Of a DNA stretch of 64,000 nt, positions 50,169 through 60,152 are shown piece after piece. Made by a program: the position numbers and the translations under genes. The notes below the pieces were generated by a model. It was not told the origin of the DNA. It searched no databases and saw only the letters and a list, made by a program, of their open reading frames with translations. Source of the DNA: Myxococcota bacterium (GTDB taxonomy: Bacteria; Myxococcota_A; UBA9160; SMWR01). The stretch spans positions 186,001-250,000 of the forward strand of contig JBCCEW010000007.1 of NCBI GenBank assembly GCA_039030075.1, given 5' to 3'. The first letter of the stretch is position 1; every line of letters starts with the position of its first letter.

Positions 50169-50975
50169 GTGGAAGCGAACCCCGAGACTCCGAGGCTTCA
50201 CATCGAAGTCAGAGGCGAAGGGCCGCTCCTGGTCTGGGCCCACGGCTTCGGCGGCAGCGCCCGCAACTTTCGTCCCCAGTGGCGCCGCTTCTCGGAGCGG
50301 TTCCGCTGCGTGATCTACGACGCGCGGGGCCACGCCCGCAGTGACGCGCCCCCGAACGCCCACGACTACTCGATTGCTCTGCTCTGCGAAGACCTCGGCC
50401 GCGTCCTCGACGCCACCGACCCGGCGCCGGCCTTCGTCGGCGGGCTCTCCCTCGGCGCGGCGACGGCGCTGGCCTTCGCGCGCGCGCGACCCGAGCGCAT
50501 CCGGGGTCTGATCCTGGCCTCGTACCCCGCGTCGCGGGGCGCCGGACCGGGCGGTTTCTCACGCGTCGCCCGCGCGTTCGCGGACCGCCTCGACGCCGAC
50601 GGCCTCGAGGCGGCCGGATCCGAATTCGTTTGGGGACCCAGCTCCGGCCTGGACGCCCGCGGCGCCGACCTCGTGCGTCAGGGCTTCCTGGAACACCCGC
50701 CCCACGCCATGGCCCACATGCTGCGCGGCGTCGTGCACGCGCTCCCGACGCCGGAAGACCTCGCCGAGGCGCTCCGCGCGAAGCCGCTGCCACTCCCCGT
50801 ATTGCTGATCGCGGGCGCGGAAGATGCGGGCTCGCTCGCGGCCAGCCGGACCCTCGCAGACGCCCTGCCCAGCGCGGAGCTGGTGGTCGTGCCCGAGGCG
50901 GGACACGTGGTCAACCTCCAGGCGCCGGCCGCCTTCGACGCCGCCGTCGAGGCGTTCCTCGCGCGGGAGGGCTAG
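50169..50975 (+). CDS. Alpha/beta hydrolase
   Basis: The 268-residue protein has the canonical hydrolase order: oxyanion segment WAHGFGGSARNF, DARGHARSD, nucleophile elbow GGLSLGAAT, acid in LIAGAEDAGS, and His in VVPEAGHVVN. The catalytic triad is intact. The substrate cannot be assigned. GGGGAG precedes the GTG at 50169. Its stop shares the palindrome CTAG with the converging DUF971 gene. Confidence 0.85.
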   Translation: MEANPETPRLHIEVRGEGPLLVWAHGFGGSARNFRPQWRRFSERFRCVIYDARGHARSDAPPNAHDYSIALLCEDLGRVLDATDPAPAFVGGLSLGAATALAFARARPERIRGLILASYPASRGAGPGGFSRVARAFADRLDADGLEAAGSEFVWGPSSGLDARGADLVRQGFLEHPPHAMAHMLRGVVHALPTPEDLAEALRAKPLPLPVLLIAGAEDAGSLAASRTLADALPSAELVVVPEAGHVVNLQAPAAFDAAVEAFLAREG

Positions 50976-51289
50976 GAGGCGTCGCCGCCCAGCTCGCGCA
51001 GGCGCGCGAAGGGGTAGATCCCGGTCTCGTGGCCGTCGCTCCACGCCACCTGGATCGCGTAGCGACCCACCGGCTGGATCGTGACGGGGTGGATGTCCTC
51101 GGGGACCGACGAGACGTCGAGGAGCCCCTCGCCGCTCCACTCGTCGATGCAGCTGGCGCAGCCACAGGCGAGGCGCAGCGCGCGCACCTCGATCTCGCTG
51201 AGCACGCCGTCGGACCAGCGGATCGCCAGGGTGCGCGGCCCTTTCTGGGCGATCTCCGTCGGTTGGATGGGTGCGCCCGGCTCGCTCAC
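50972..51289 (-). CDS. DUF971 domain protein
   Basis: From GTG 51289 the 105-residue protein contains the DUF971 (gamma-butyrobetaine hydroxylase N-terminal-like) fold: TLAIRWSDGVLSEIEVRALRL, the metal-binding CGCASCIDEW, and YAIQVAWSDGHETGIYPFARL. Small DUF971 proteins have been linked to Fe-S cluster handling, but the role is not settled. A TACCCT box lies 6 nt before the GTG. It is divergent from the F420 oxidoreductase gene and convergent with the hydrolase gene. Confidence 0.8.
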   Translation of the reverse strand: MSEPGAPIQPTEIAQKGPRTLAIRWSDGVLSEIEVRALRLACGCASCIDEWSGEGLLDVSSVPEDIHPVTIQPVGRYAIQVAWSDGHETGIYPFARLRELGGDAS

Positions 51290-51295
51290 CCCGCT

Positions 51296-51301
51296 AGGGT
51301 A
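51296..51301 (-). promoter_or_regulatory. -10-like box TACCCT, 6 nt before a GTG
   Basis: On the minus strand TACCCT precedes the DUF971 GTG at 51289 by 6 nt. It fits the repeated start-proximal TAnnnT pattern. Confidence 0.35.
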
Positions 51302-51401
51302 GGCCCTCTTTCGGCGAGCCCCAGTTCGCCCTTCCCTGCGACGCTCCCGCGCCCTCGGCGCGGCCCCCCAGACGCGCTTCGCGCGAGATCGGAGATGCAC
51401 G

Positions 51402-52076
51402 ATGTCGAGTTCGGTGGCCATTCTCGGCGGAACCGGAGATCAAGGACTTGGACTGGCCCTGCGCTTCTGCGCCGCGGGAAGGCGCGTCGTGATCGGTTCG
51501 CGAAAAGCCGACCGCGCCGTCGAGGCCGCCGAGGAAGTCCGACAGAAGGTGCCCGGAGCCGACGTAGAGGGGCTCGAGAACGGAGACGCCACGGCGAGTT
51601 CCGAGATCGTGATCCTGTCGGTGCCTTTCGAGCACACCGCCGGGACGGTGAAGGGCATCAAGGAGCGCCTGTCCCCGGGTCAGATCGTGGTGTCGATGGG
51701 CGTCCCGCTGGCCACCTCGGTGGGCGACGCGGCGTCGCGGATGATCGGAGTCTGGCAGGGTTCCTGCGCGGAACTCGTGGCGGCCCTGGTCCCGAAGGGC
51801 GTCCACACGGTTTCCGCCTTCCAGAACGTGTCGGCCCACCGGCTCCAGCATCTGCCGGACCCGGTCGAGTGCGACGTCGTCGTCTCCGGCCCCAAGGAGC
51901 CGCGCGGCCAGATCATCGAGCTCTGTGGCCTGATTCCCGGGCTCCAGGGGGTCGACGGCGGCCCGCTCTCGAACGCCCGGATCGTGGAATCGATGACCGC
52001 CCTGCTGATCGGCATGAACATCCGGTACAAGGTCTCGGACGGGATCGGCGTCCGCTTCACGGGCCTGCCGGACTGA
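51402..52076 (+). CDS. F420H2:NADP+ oxidoreductase-like protein (NpdG/Fno family)
   Basis: The 224-residue Rossmann protein begins VAILGGTGDQGLGLALRF, with the GGTGxQGxGLA loop typical of F420-dependent NADP reductase. It follows with VVIGSRKADRA (basic residues that favour NADP), VILSVPFEHT, and a C-terminal SNARIVESMTALLIGMNIRYK. Fno moves hydride between F420H2 and NADP+. It implies that the cell makes or takes up F420, consistent with the luciferase-like oxidoreductase at 152. GGAG precedes the ATG. Confidence 0.85.
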   Translation: MSSSVAILGGTGDQGLGLALRFCAAGRRVVIGSRKADRAVEAAEEVRQKVPGADVEGLENGDATASSEIVILSVPFEHTAGTVKGIKERLSPGQIVVSMGVPLATSVGDAASRMIGVWQGSCAELVAALVPKGVHTVSAFQNVSAHRLQHLPDPVECDVVVSGPKEPRGQIIELCGLIPGLQGVDGGPLSNARIVESMTALLIGMNIRYKVSDGIGVRFTGLPD

Positions 52077-52104
52077 GCCGGGCCAAGCCACGGCGGAGAG
52101 GCCA

Positions 52105-52130
52105 TCAACCCTTTGAAATCAAGGGGTTGA
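52105..52130 (+). terminator. Hairpin after the F420 oxidoreductase gene
   Basis: TCAACCCTTTG (52105-52115) pairs with CAAGGGGTTGA (52120-52130) around AAAT, giving 11 pairs with one G-U. No T tract follows, so termination is possible but not assured. Confidence 0.4.
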
Positions 52131-52197
52131 GCGCCCTCCCTGCTGTCCGCTTGCGGGTCCGCTTGGAGCCCCGCCCGAACAATGGGGCGAAAAGGCG

Positions 52198-52287
52198 TGT
52201 GTACTCAAGGGCTTGTGTTGTTGACCCTGGATAGCCACCACATTTTGTGGCTTCGTGCTTGACTCACTCAGGCCCCGGGAGTACACA
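52198..52287 (+). ncRNA. Candidate structured RNA of about 90 nt
   Basis: TGTGTACTC (52198-52206) is the exact complement of GAGTACACA (52279-52287), enclosing a hairpin AGCCAC/GTGGCT (52232-52237 with 52246-52251). A second hairpin (GTCAG to CTGAC, about 52289-52319) and a terminator-like stem (52402-52420) follow. The strand cannot be proven, but the terminator supports plus. No known RNA family recognised. Confidence 0.3.
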
Positions 52288-52401
52288 AGTCAGACGGGGA
52301 TGAGACATGTCCCTCTGACGGCCTGGGGGGGTTCGATAACAGGCGGTCGGCAGGGGGAAGCGAGCGGGTTTCCGGGATGGAGGACCTGGTGCTTGTTCGG
52401 G

Positions 52402-52420
52402 GGCCCTGAGTTTCAGGGCC
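52402..52420 (+). terminator. Terminator-like hairpin in the region before nrdJ
   Basis: GGCCCTGA (52402-52409) pairs perfectly with TCAGGGCC (52413-52420) around GTT and is followed by TCTCTC, a weak U-containing tail. It may end a short transcript from the upstream structured region. Confidence 0.4.
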
Positions 52421-52782
52421 TCTCTCATCCCCGGTGAATTGAAAGAGAATGAGAGCGGGCGGCCCTTCGACGGCCGCGCACCTCGCCCCCAAACGAGCAT
52501 CCACCACGGTGCTCCAAAGCACTCAGAACAACGCATCGGACTGGACCGGCCCTTGGGGGGCCTGGATCCGCCGAGTCCACCACCGGAAGTTCGAAAGGGC
52601 TTTCGGAACAGGTGTCTTCTGAGCGCGCGAAGCGGCGAGCGTGCGATCGCGTCGAAGCCCACGGTCTCCCCATCTCGGCACTCGCTGAGCAGTCATCCGC
52701 GCCAGGGGTCAGCGCCCGAACCGACCCCGCCCCAAATCGTCACACATCGCCGCCACCGACGGGGCGGTGTGCAGCAACTCAC

Positions 52783-52803
52783 TCGTCACGTCTTGCGTGA
52801 CGA
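52783..52803. promoter_or_regulatory. 8-5-8 inverted repeat upstream of the nrdJ promoter
   Basis: TCGTCACG (52783-52790) and CGTGACGA (52796-52803) are exact complements separated by TCTTG. The repeat ends 20 bp before the TAGGAT box of nrdJ, a normal position for a regulator site. It does not match the NrdR-box consensus. Confidence 0.4.
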
Positions 52804-52823
52804 CCATCGGACCCATCAACTTC

Positions 52824-52829
52824 TAGGAT
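52824..52829 (+). promoter_or_regulatory. Candidate -10 box TAGGAT for nrdJ
   Basis: TAGGAT lies 21 nt before the ATG at 52851, with GGGGGGAAG as Shine-Dalgarno site in between. The leader would be only about 15 nt, so the structured region upstream is probably not part of the nrdJ mRNA. Confidence 0.35.
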
Positions 52830-52850
52830 CTTCGGGGGGAAGCACGCTTC

Positions 52851-55634
52851 ATGGCTACGCACACCACGGGCGGCAACGGCAAGGATCGAGGCAGCAACGA
52901 AGGCGCGCATCTGCGCGCCGTCGGAGCGAAGGGGCGCAAGACGCGTCGCACGCCGAAGGGCGTCTCGATCCAACGCAACTTCACCCGCAAAGGCGAAGAC
53001 CCGTTCGACGCCGTGGTCTGGGAGCTGCGCAGCGCGAAGATCTCCGGCGAGAACGGCGAGGTCGTCTTCGAACAGAACGACGTCGAGATCCCGAAGGACT
53101 GGTCCCAGCTGGCCACGAACGTGGTCGTGTCCAAGTACTTCCGGGGTCACCTCGACACGCCCGAGCGCGAGCGCAGCGTCAAGCAGCTGATCGGACGCGT
53201 GGTCGGCAAGATCCGCGAGTGGGGCGACGGCGCGGGCTACTTCGCGACACCGGCCGACTCCCAGGCCTTCTCGGACGAGCTGACCCACATCCTCGTCACC
53301 CAGCGGATGGCTTTCAACTCGCCGGTCTGGTTCAACCTCGGCGTCAAGAACACGCCCCAGCAGGCCAGCGCCTGCTTCATCAACTCCGTGGACGACACCA
53401 TGGAGTCGATCATGGACCTGGCGAAGACCGAGGCCATGCTCTTCAAGGGCGGCTCGGGCGCCGGCTCGAACCTGTCGAAGATCCGCTCGTCGAAGGAGCG
53501 CCTGGCTGGCGGTGGCACCGCGTCGGGCCCGGTTTCGTTCATGCGCGGGTTCGACTCCTTCGCGGGCGTCGTGAAGTCGGGGGGGAAGACCCGCCGCGCC
53601 GCCAAGATGGTGATCCTGAACGTCGACCACCCCGACATCATGGAGTTCGTCCACTCCAAGGCCGACGAGGAGAAGAAGGCCTGGTCGCTGATCGACTCCG
53701 GCTACGACGGCGGCTTCAACGTGCCTGGCGGCGCCTACGACTCGGTGTACTTCCAGAACGCGAACCACTCGGTCCGGGTGACCGACGGCTTCATGCAGGC
53801 CACCCAGAACGACGCCGACTGGCAGACGCGCGCGGTCACCACGGGCGAGAGCCTCGAGACGCTGAAGGCGCGCGACGTCATGCGCGAGATGGCCGAAGCC
53901 GCACACGTCTGCGGTGATCCCGGCATCCAGTACGACACCACGATCAACCGCTGGAATCCGGTGAAGGCGTCCGGGCGCATCCACTCGAGCAATCCCTGCT
54001 CCGAGTACATGTTCCTCGACGACACGGCCTGCAACCTGGCCAGCCTGAACCTGATGAAGTTCGTGGACGAGGGCGGACGGTTCGACGTAGAGGCCTACCG
54101 TCACGCCGCCGCGCTCACGATCCTGGCCCAGGAGATCCTGGTCGACCACGCGGACTACCCGACGCAGGCGATCGCGAAGAACAGCCACCTGTTCCGCCCG
54201 CTCGGGCTCGGCTACGCCAACCTCGGCGCGCTGCTCATGTCGTTCGGACTGCCCTACGACAGCGACGAGGGCCGCAACCTCGCCGCCGCGCTCACCGCAC
54301 TGATGTGCGGCCAGGCCTATGCCACGAGTGCCGAGGTCGCCGAGGCGATGGGGCCGTTCCCGCGCTACCGCATGAACCGCAAGCCGTTCCTCGAAGTGAT
54401 CGGCATGCACAAGGAGGCCGCCGAGGCGATCCCGTCGACGGGTGTCCCGGAAGACCTCATGACCGCGGCTCGCGAGAGCTGGGCAGAAGCCCTCGAGAAG
54501 GGAACGAAGCACGGGTACAAGAACGGCCAGGTCACCGTGCTCGCTCCCACCGGCACGATCGCCTTCATGATGGACTGCGACACGACCGGCGTGGAGCCGG
54601 ACATCGCCCTCGTGAAGTACAAGAAGCTGGTCGGCGGCGGTCTCCTGAAGATCGTGAACGGCACGGTCCCGAGTGCTCTGCGGCACCTCGGCTACTCCGA
54701 GGAGCAGATCGTCCGGATCGTCGAGTACGTCGACGAGAACGAGACGATCGAAGGCGCACCCGATCTCGACGAGGCCCACCTCGCCGTCTTCGACTGCGCC
54801 TTCCGCGCCGCGAAAGGCACCCGCAGCATCCACTGGATGGGGCACGTGCGCATGATGGGCGCGGTCCAGCCCTTCCTCTCGGGCGCCATCAGCAAGACGG
54901 TCAATCTCCCCGAGGACGCCACGGTCGACGACATCGTGCTCGCCTACACCGAAGGCTGGCGCCTCGGCCTGAAGGCGCTGGCGGTGTACCGCGACGGCAG
55001 CAAGCGGACCCAGCCGCTCAACGCCGGCAAGGACGTCTCGAGCGAGACCAACGAGGAGACCGCGGCGCGTCCGATCCGGGCGAAGCTCCCCGACGAGCGC
55101 GAGGCGCGCACCCACAAGTTCTCGATCGCCGGCCACGAGGGCTACCTCACGGTTGGGCTCTACGAGAACGGCCAGCCGGGTGAGATCTTCCTCCGCATGG
55201 CGAAGGAAGGCAGCACGGTCTCGGGGCTGATGGACACCATCGCCACCATGACCTCGATCTCGCTCCAGTACGGCGTGCCGCTCAAGGCACTGGTGGACAA
55301 GTTCAGCCATACCCGATTCGAGCCGGCCGGCTTCACCAACAACCGCGAGATTCCGATCGCGAAGTCGGTGATGGACTACGTGTTCCGCTACCTGGGCAAC
55401 CGCTTCCTGCAGGAGCCGGCCATGGCCGACGAGCAGGACAACCTGACCGCGGATGGCCTCGAAGCCCCGGCTCCCGAGAAGGTGGCTGCGGTCGCCGGTG
55501 GGTCGGGGGTTGAGCCCAGCTCCTTCGTGAACCAGGCGGACGCGCCGAGCTGCAGCGATTGCGGCTCGATCATGATCCGCAACGGCGCTTGCTACAAGTG
55601 CCCGAACTGCGGCGGCACCAGCGGCTGCAGCTGA
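52851..55634 (+). CDS. nrdJ: Class II (adenosylcobalamin-dependent) ribonucleoside-diphosphate reductase
   Basis: The 927-residue protein has the class II core. Cys175 is in QASACFINSVDD. The thiyl Cys383 and its partner Cys394 are in SNPCSEYMFLDDTACNLAS, the same 11-residue spacing as in Thermotoga NrdJ. LAPTGTIAFMMDCDTTGVEP also matches. A C-terminal zinc-ribbon-like tail has CSDCG and CYKCPNC, used to re-reduce the active site. It reduces ribonucleotides to deoxyribonucleotides without oxygen, using a B12 radical. No second RNR gene is seen in the window. A strong terminator follows. Confidence 0.95.
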   Translation: MATHTTGGNGKDRGSNEGAHLRAVGAKGRKTRRTPKGVSIQRNFTRKGEDPFDAVVWELRSAKISGENGEVVFEQNDVEIPKDWSQLATNVVVSKYFRGHLDTPERERSVKQLIGRVVGKIREWGDGAGYFATPADSQAFSDELTHILVTQRMAFNSPVWFNLGVKNTPQQASACFINSVDDTMESIMDLAKTEAMLFKGGSGAGSNLSKIRSSKERLAGGGTASGPVSFMRGFDSFAGVVKSGGKTRRAAKMVILNVDHPDIMEFVHSKADEEKKAWSLIDSGYDGGFNVPGGAYDSVYFQNANHSVRVTDGFMQATQNDADWQTRAVTTGESLETLKARDVMREMAEAAHVCGDPGIQYDTTINRWNPVKASGRIHSSNPCSEYMFLDDTACNLASLNLMKFVDEGGRFDVEAYRHAAALTILAQEILVDHADYPTQAIAKNSHLFRPLGLGYANLGALLMSFGLPYDSDEGRNLAAALTALMCGQAYATSAEVAEAMGPFPRYRMNRKPFLEVIGMHKEAAEAIPSTGVPEDLMTAARESWAEALEKGTKHGYKNGQVTVLAPTGTIAFMMDCDTTGVEPDIALVKYKKLVGGGLLKIVNGTVPSALRHLGYSEEQIVRIVEYVDENETIEGAPDLDEAHLAVFDCAFRAAKGTRSIHWMGHVRMMGAVQPFLSGAISKTVNLPEDATVDDIVLAYTEGWRLGLKALAVYRDGSKRTQPLNAGKDVSSETNEETAARPIRAKLPDEREARTHKFSIAGHEGYLTVGLYENGQPGEIFLRMAKEGSTVSGLMDTIATMTSISLQYGVPLKALVDKFSHTRFEPAGFTNNREIPIAKSVMDYVFRYLGNRFLQEPAMADEQDNLTADGLEAPAPEKVAAVAGGSGVEPSSFVNQADAPSCSDCGSIMIRNGACYKCPNCGGTSGCS

Positions 55635-55684
55635 TCGAGCGAGATTCGAGACGTCTCGACCAAGGGGGGTGAGAGACGTCGGGA

Positions 55685-55723
55685 GGGGCGGGAGCCGCGT
55701 GCGGCTCCCGCCCTCTTCGTTTG
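55685..55723 (+). terminator. Intrinsic terminator of nrdJ
   Basis: A perfect 13-bp GC stem (55686-55698 with 55701-55713), flanked by a G-T pair, is followed by TCTTCGTTTG. A second inverted repeat (GACGTCTC and GAGACGTC) lies just before it. Confidence 0.6.
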
Positions 55724-55819
55724 TGGCTTCGCCGACCGATTGGAACGCGAGCCCCGTCGGCTTCCGGGAAGCGCGCCGCTACCATCCGCATTCCAGGACC
55801 GCTTTCGGGAGGAACCGTC

Positions 55820-56803
55820 ATGTCGCTCGCCCTGCGCCTCGCCACTCTCTGCCTCGCCTTTGGCGCCGTGATCGGCGCCTCGGGTTGCATCACCATCAAC
55901 CTCCCGAGTGGACGCGTCGAACCGCTGGTCGAGACGACGGTCGACGGCAGCGGCGACGCGAAGATCCTGTTGCTCGAGATCGACGGCGTCATCCGGGACG
56001 CGCCCGAAGTCTCCCAGCTCTTCGGTACGGTCACCGAGGGGATGGTCAGTCGGGTGCGCGACGAGCTCGATGCCGCCCGCGAGGACGACAACGTGCGCGC
56101 GGTGGTCCTGCGCATCAACAGCCCGGGCGGCACGGTCACCGGCAGCGACATCCTCTACCGGGAGATCCTGCGCTTCAAACAGGAAGAGGAGGTGCCGGTG
56201 GTAGCCCAGATGATGGGCATGGCGACCTCCGGCGGCTACTACGTTGCGATGGCTGCCGACCGCGTGCGGGCCGAGCGCACGACGGTCACCGGGTCGATCG
56301 GTGTGATCTTCTCGGGTCTGAACCTCACCGGTCTCATGAAGAAGGTCGGCGTCGAGGACCAGACGGTCACGAGCGGCGACTTCAAGGACACGGGCTCGAT
56401 GTTGCGACCCATGCGGAAGGACGAGCGCGTCCAGCTGCAATCCGTGATCGACGATCTCTACGGGCGCTTCCTCGAAGTGGTTGCCGCGGGACGCGAGGAC
56501 CTCACCGAGGAGCAGATCGCAGCACTCGCCGACGGGCGCATCTACAGCGCATCACAGGCGCTCGAAGCCGGTCTCATCGACGAGATCGGTTCCGTCGACG
56601 GCGCCGTCGCAATCGCCCGCAGCCTGGCCGGGGTGCCCAACGCCAAGGTCGTCACCTATCACCGACCGAGCGAGCACACGAGCAACTTCTACACGCGGCC
56701 GGCCGAGCGTACGCGCGAGCTACCGAGCCTCTGGCCCGATGGCATGGCGCTGCGCGGCCCGGCGTTCCTCTACCTGTGGGCGCCGGCCGTGGGGCTTCAG
56801 TAG
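55820..56803 (+). CDS. sppA: Signal peptide peptidase SppA-like (S49), single-domain, probable lipoprotein
   Basis: From ATG 55820 the 327-residue protein starts with an export signal ending in IGASGC, a plausible lipobox. The S49 fold follows, with LRINSPGGTVTGSD, the catalytic Ser in MGMATSGGYYVAMAAD, and the catalytic-Lys region GLNLTGLMKKVGV. Single-domain SppA proteins degrade cleaved signal peptides or membrane proteins. GGAGGAA precedes the ATG. The gene for lipoprotein acylation, lgt, is at 60153. Its 3' end overlaps the converging gene by 7 bp. Confidence 0.85.
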   Translation: MSLALRLATLCLAFGAVIGASGCITINLPSGRVEPLVETTVDGSGDAKILLLEIDGVIRDAPEVSQLFGTVTEGMVSRVRDELDAAREDDNVRAVVLRINSPGGTVTGSDILYREILRFKQEEEVPVVAQMMGMATSGGYYVAMAADRVRAERTTVTGSIGVIFSGLNLTGLMKKVGVEDQTVTSGDFKDTGSMLRPMRKDERVQLQSVIDDLYGRFLEVVAAGREDLTEEQIAALADGRIYSASQALEAGLIDEIGSVDGAVAIARSLAGVPNAKVVTYHRPSEHTSNFYTRPAERTRELPSLWPDGMALRGPAFLYLWAPAVGLQ

Positions 56804-57222
56804 TCCCAGCGTCCGTCCCGGTAGCGGAAGAGCGCGGCCCGCGGCGACGCGTGGGTCACGCTGCACGTGTCCGCGCTGGCGTCCCGACAGCGGTATACCC
56901 ACTCGCGGTAGTGGACGACGCCCACGTAGGGCGCCTCGTCGACGCCGGTCGGACGCAGCTCGGTCTCGAACCCCGGCGCCACCAATCGGTAGGTCGCGGT
57001 CACGTGTCCCGTCGCGTCGGCGCGCAGCTGCGGTGCGCTACGGGATGCGTCCGCGCGCTGGCTCGCCCCGGTGTACCAGTCGTGGGCGGTCTGGGCGAAA
57101 CGCGCCTCGGCCAGCCCCCGTTCCACGGCACGCAGATAGCGAGCGCGATCTTCGGTGTCCGGGCTCGCGCTCGCGGACGAAGCCACAACGAATAGGCCGC
57201 AGAGGGCAGCGGTGAAGCGCAT
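56797..57222 (-). CDS. Small exported protein of unknown function
   Basis: From ATG 57222 the 141-residue protein has a signal peptide (MRFTAALCGLFVVASSASA). A mixed helix/strand domain follows, with ARYLRAVERGLAEARFAQTA and a beta-rich second half containing a Cys pair (YRCRDASADTCSV). No family recognised. It is convergent with sppA and lies upstream of nothing on its strand. Confidence 0.6.
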   Translation of the reverse strand: MRFTAALCGLFVVASSASASPDTEDRARYLRAVERGLAEARFAQTAHDWYTGASQRADASRSAPQLRADATGHVTATYRLVAPGFETELRPTGVDEAPYVGVVHYREWVYRCRDASADTCSVTHASPRAALFRYRDGRWDY

Positions 57223-57317
57223 GCCCTGACGTTTCGGCCGGGCCGAGCCGACGCTTGAACCGCGTGCGCGCGTGGAGCAGAGTGCGCTGGGGCGGGACCG
57301 AAGCCCCGCCCCGCGTC

Positions 57318-59015
<1,698 letters not shown>

Positions 59016-59188
59016 GGGGTCCTCACTATGTATGGGGGGCCGGTGGGACGCCGACCCGTCGATCGAACATAGGGGACCCCCCCGGGCGCGGCCATCGAGG
59101 CGCGGACTCTCAGTCACTCCGCAAGGCCGCCTGACGACTGGGGAATCGGGCGTCACGCGAACGTGTGGGCCCGGTGCGGGGCCACCCA

Positions 59189-59194
59189 TATACT
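59189..59194 (+). promoter_or_regulatory. -10-like box TATACT, 9 nt before an ATG
   Basis: TATACT (5 of 6 to consensus) ends 9 nt before the ATG at 59204. The same hexamer followed by GG occurs before pckG at 16020. Confidence 0.45.
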
Positions 59195-59203
59195 GGACGC
59201 GGA

Positions 59204-60145
59204 ATGCGCTCCAAGAACCGGATCGTCGAGATCCTGCGCGACTTCTTCGAGGTCCACCGACTCGTCGACGAGCTCGCGCGGCGCCACGACAGCGTCGGGT
59301 TGCGCTTTCCCGAGCTCGCAGTGCTGATCGGCGACGACGAGTCGAGCGTGCTGTTCCGACTCAAGGAGCGCAGCCACGCGTTCTTCCGGGAACCCGGCGA
59401 GGACCGGCGGCCCTCCCACCGGGAGGCGCTCTTCGACCTTGCGGTCGGATCGCTCTTCCACGAGGCGATGAAGCTCCGCGAGAACCTCTATCAGCGTGAA
59501 GTCTATGGGCCTCGGGTTCGCGCGCTGCACTCGGACGCCGGCGAGGACAGCAAGGCGCTGTTCGAGGAGTTCGAGAAGATGCTCGAGACGGTCGGGGAGC
59601 GGCTGGACGAGGGCGTCCAGGAACTTCAGGACCTCGTCGCGCGCACCTCGGACCAGCTGCGCATGCTCGTCGTCGAGTCCTCGAACGAGGTCGCTGCGCG
59701 TTTCCTCTGCGAACGCCCCGATCGCGTGCTCGCGGTCTTCGGCACCTCCCTCGATGACGTGCTCTCTCAGATGTTCGGAGACCCCGCCCACGGGTTGATG
59801 GTGGCGGGACGCTCCTACCTCGAGGCCGGTGCCTTCGAGCGGGCGGCCCAGGTCTTCACCCGAGCGCTCGACGAACCCGACCCGCCCGCGGAAGTCTCGG
59901 GCCTGTGCGATTACGCCGAGGGCATGGCCGCCTACTTGTCTCGCGACTACGCGAAGAGCGTGGCGCGCCTGACAGCGTGGGCGGCGGGCGGTCCCCCGGA
60001 TGCGCGCTGGGTCCCTCTCGCGCGCGATGCCGTCGCGAGCCTGTCTCAACTCGCCTTCGGCGAGGACCGTGATCGCGTCGTCAGCGCCGCCCAGGCGCTG
60101 GCCGACCGGCTCGGCGAAGACACACGCCGCGCGGGCGCTGGTTGA
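59204..60145 (+). CDS. Cytosolic helical protein with TPR-like C-terminus, unknown function
   Basis: The 313-residue protein has no signal peptide or membrane helix. It is rich in charged amphipathic helices, including a likely coiled coil (SKALFEEFEKMLETVGERLD). The C-terminal third has two TPR-like pairs, MVAGRSYLEAGAFERAAQVFTR and MAAYLSRDYAKSVARLTAWA. No enzyme motif is seen. The ATG at 59204 is preceded by TATACT and lacks a strong Shine-Dalgarno site. It is divergent from the ETF-QO gene and convergent with lgt, 7 bp from its stop. Confidence 0.6.
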   Translation: MRSKNRIVEILRDFFEVHRLVDELARRHDSVGLRFPELAVLIGDDESSVLFRLKERSHAFFREPGEDRRPSHREALFDLAVGSLFHEAMKLRENLYQREVYGPRVRALHSDAGEDSKALFEEFEKMLETVGERLDEGVQELQDLVARTSDQLRMLVVESSNEVAARFLCERPDRVLAVFGTSLDDVLSQMFGDPAHGLMVAGRSYLEAGAFERAAQVFTRALDEPDPPAEVSGLCDYAEGMAAYLSRDYAKSVARLTAWAAGGPPDARWVPLARDAVASLSQLAFGEDRDRVVSAAQALADRLGEDTRRAGAG

Positions 60146-60152
60146 CGCGGAC

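Larger units (their letters stand above)
52077..52850. other. 774-bp non-coding structured region before nrdJ
   Basis: No credible gene is seen on either strand. Open frames here are short, Pro/Arg-rich and lack a start signal. The region contains at least five inverted repeats (listed separately or in the findings), an operator-like repeat, and a TAGGAT box close to nrdJ. It is not recognisable as tmRNA, RNase P RNA, SRP RNA or a cobalamin riboswitch by the conserved motifs I could check. Confidence 0.6.

Noticed and set aside
52326-52342. GGTTCGATAAC, resembling a tRNA T-loop
   Set aside because: No acceptor, D or anticodon stem can be drawn around it.
52264-52662. Short minus-strand frames (about 60-130 codons) before nrdJ
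   Set aside because: They are Pro/Arg-rich, overlap hairpins, lack a Shine-Dalgarno site or -10 box, and resemble spurious frames in structured DNA.
52077-52850. Cobalamin riboswitch upstream of the B12-dependent reductase
   Set aside because: I looked for GCCACTG, CCGCAACTG and the AGCCAGGAGACCTGCC B12 box. Only a poor partial match (GGAGGACCTGG near 52378) is present, without the core pairing.
52779-55310. 843-codon minus-strand frame opposite nrdJ
   Set aside because: It is the shadow of nrdJ codons: His/Val/Glu/Arg-rich with no recognisable domain and no start signal.
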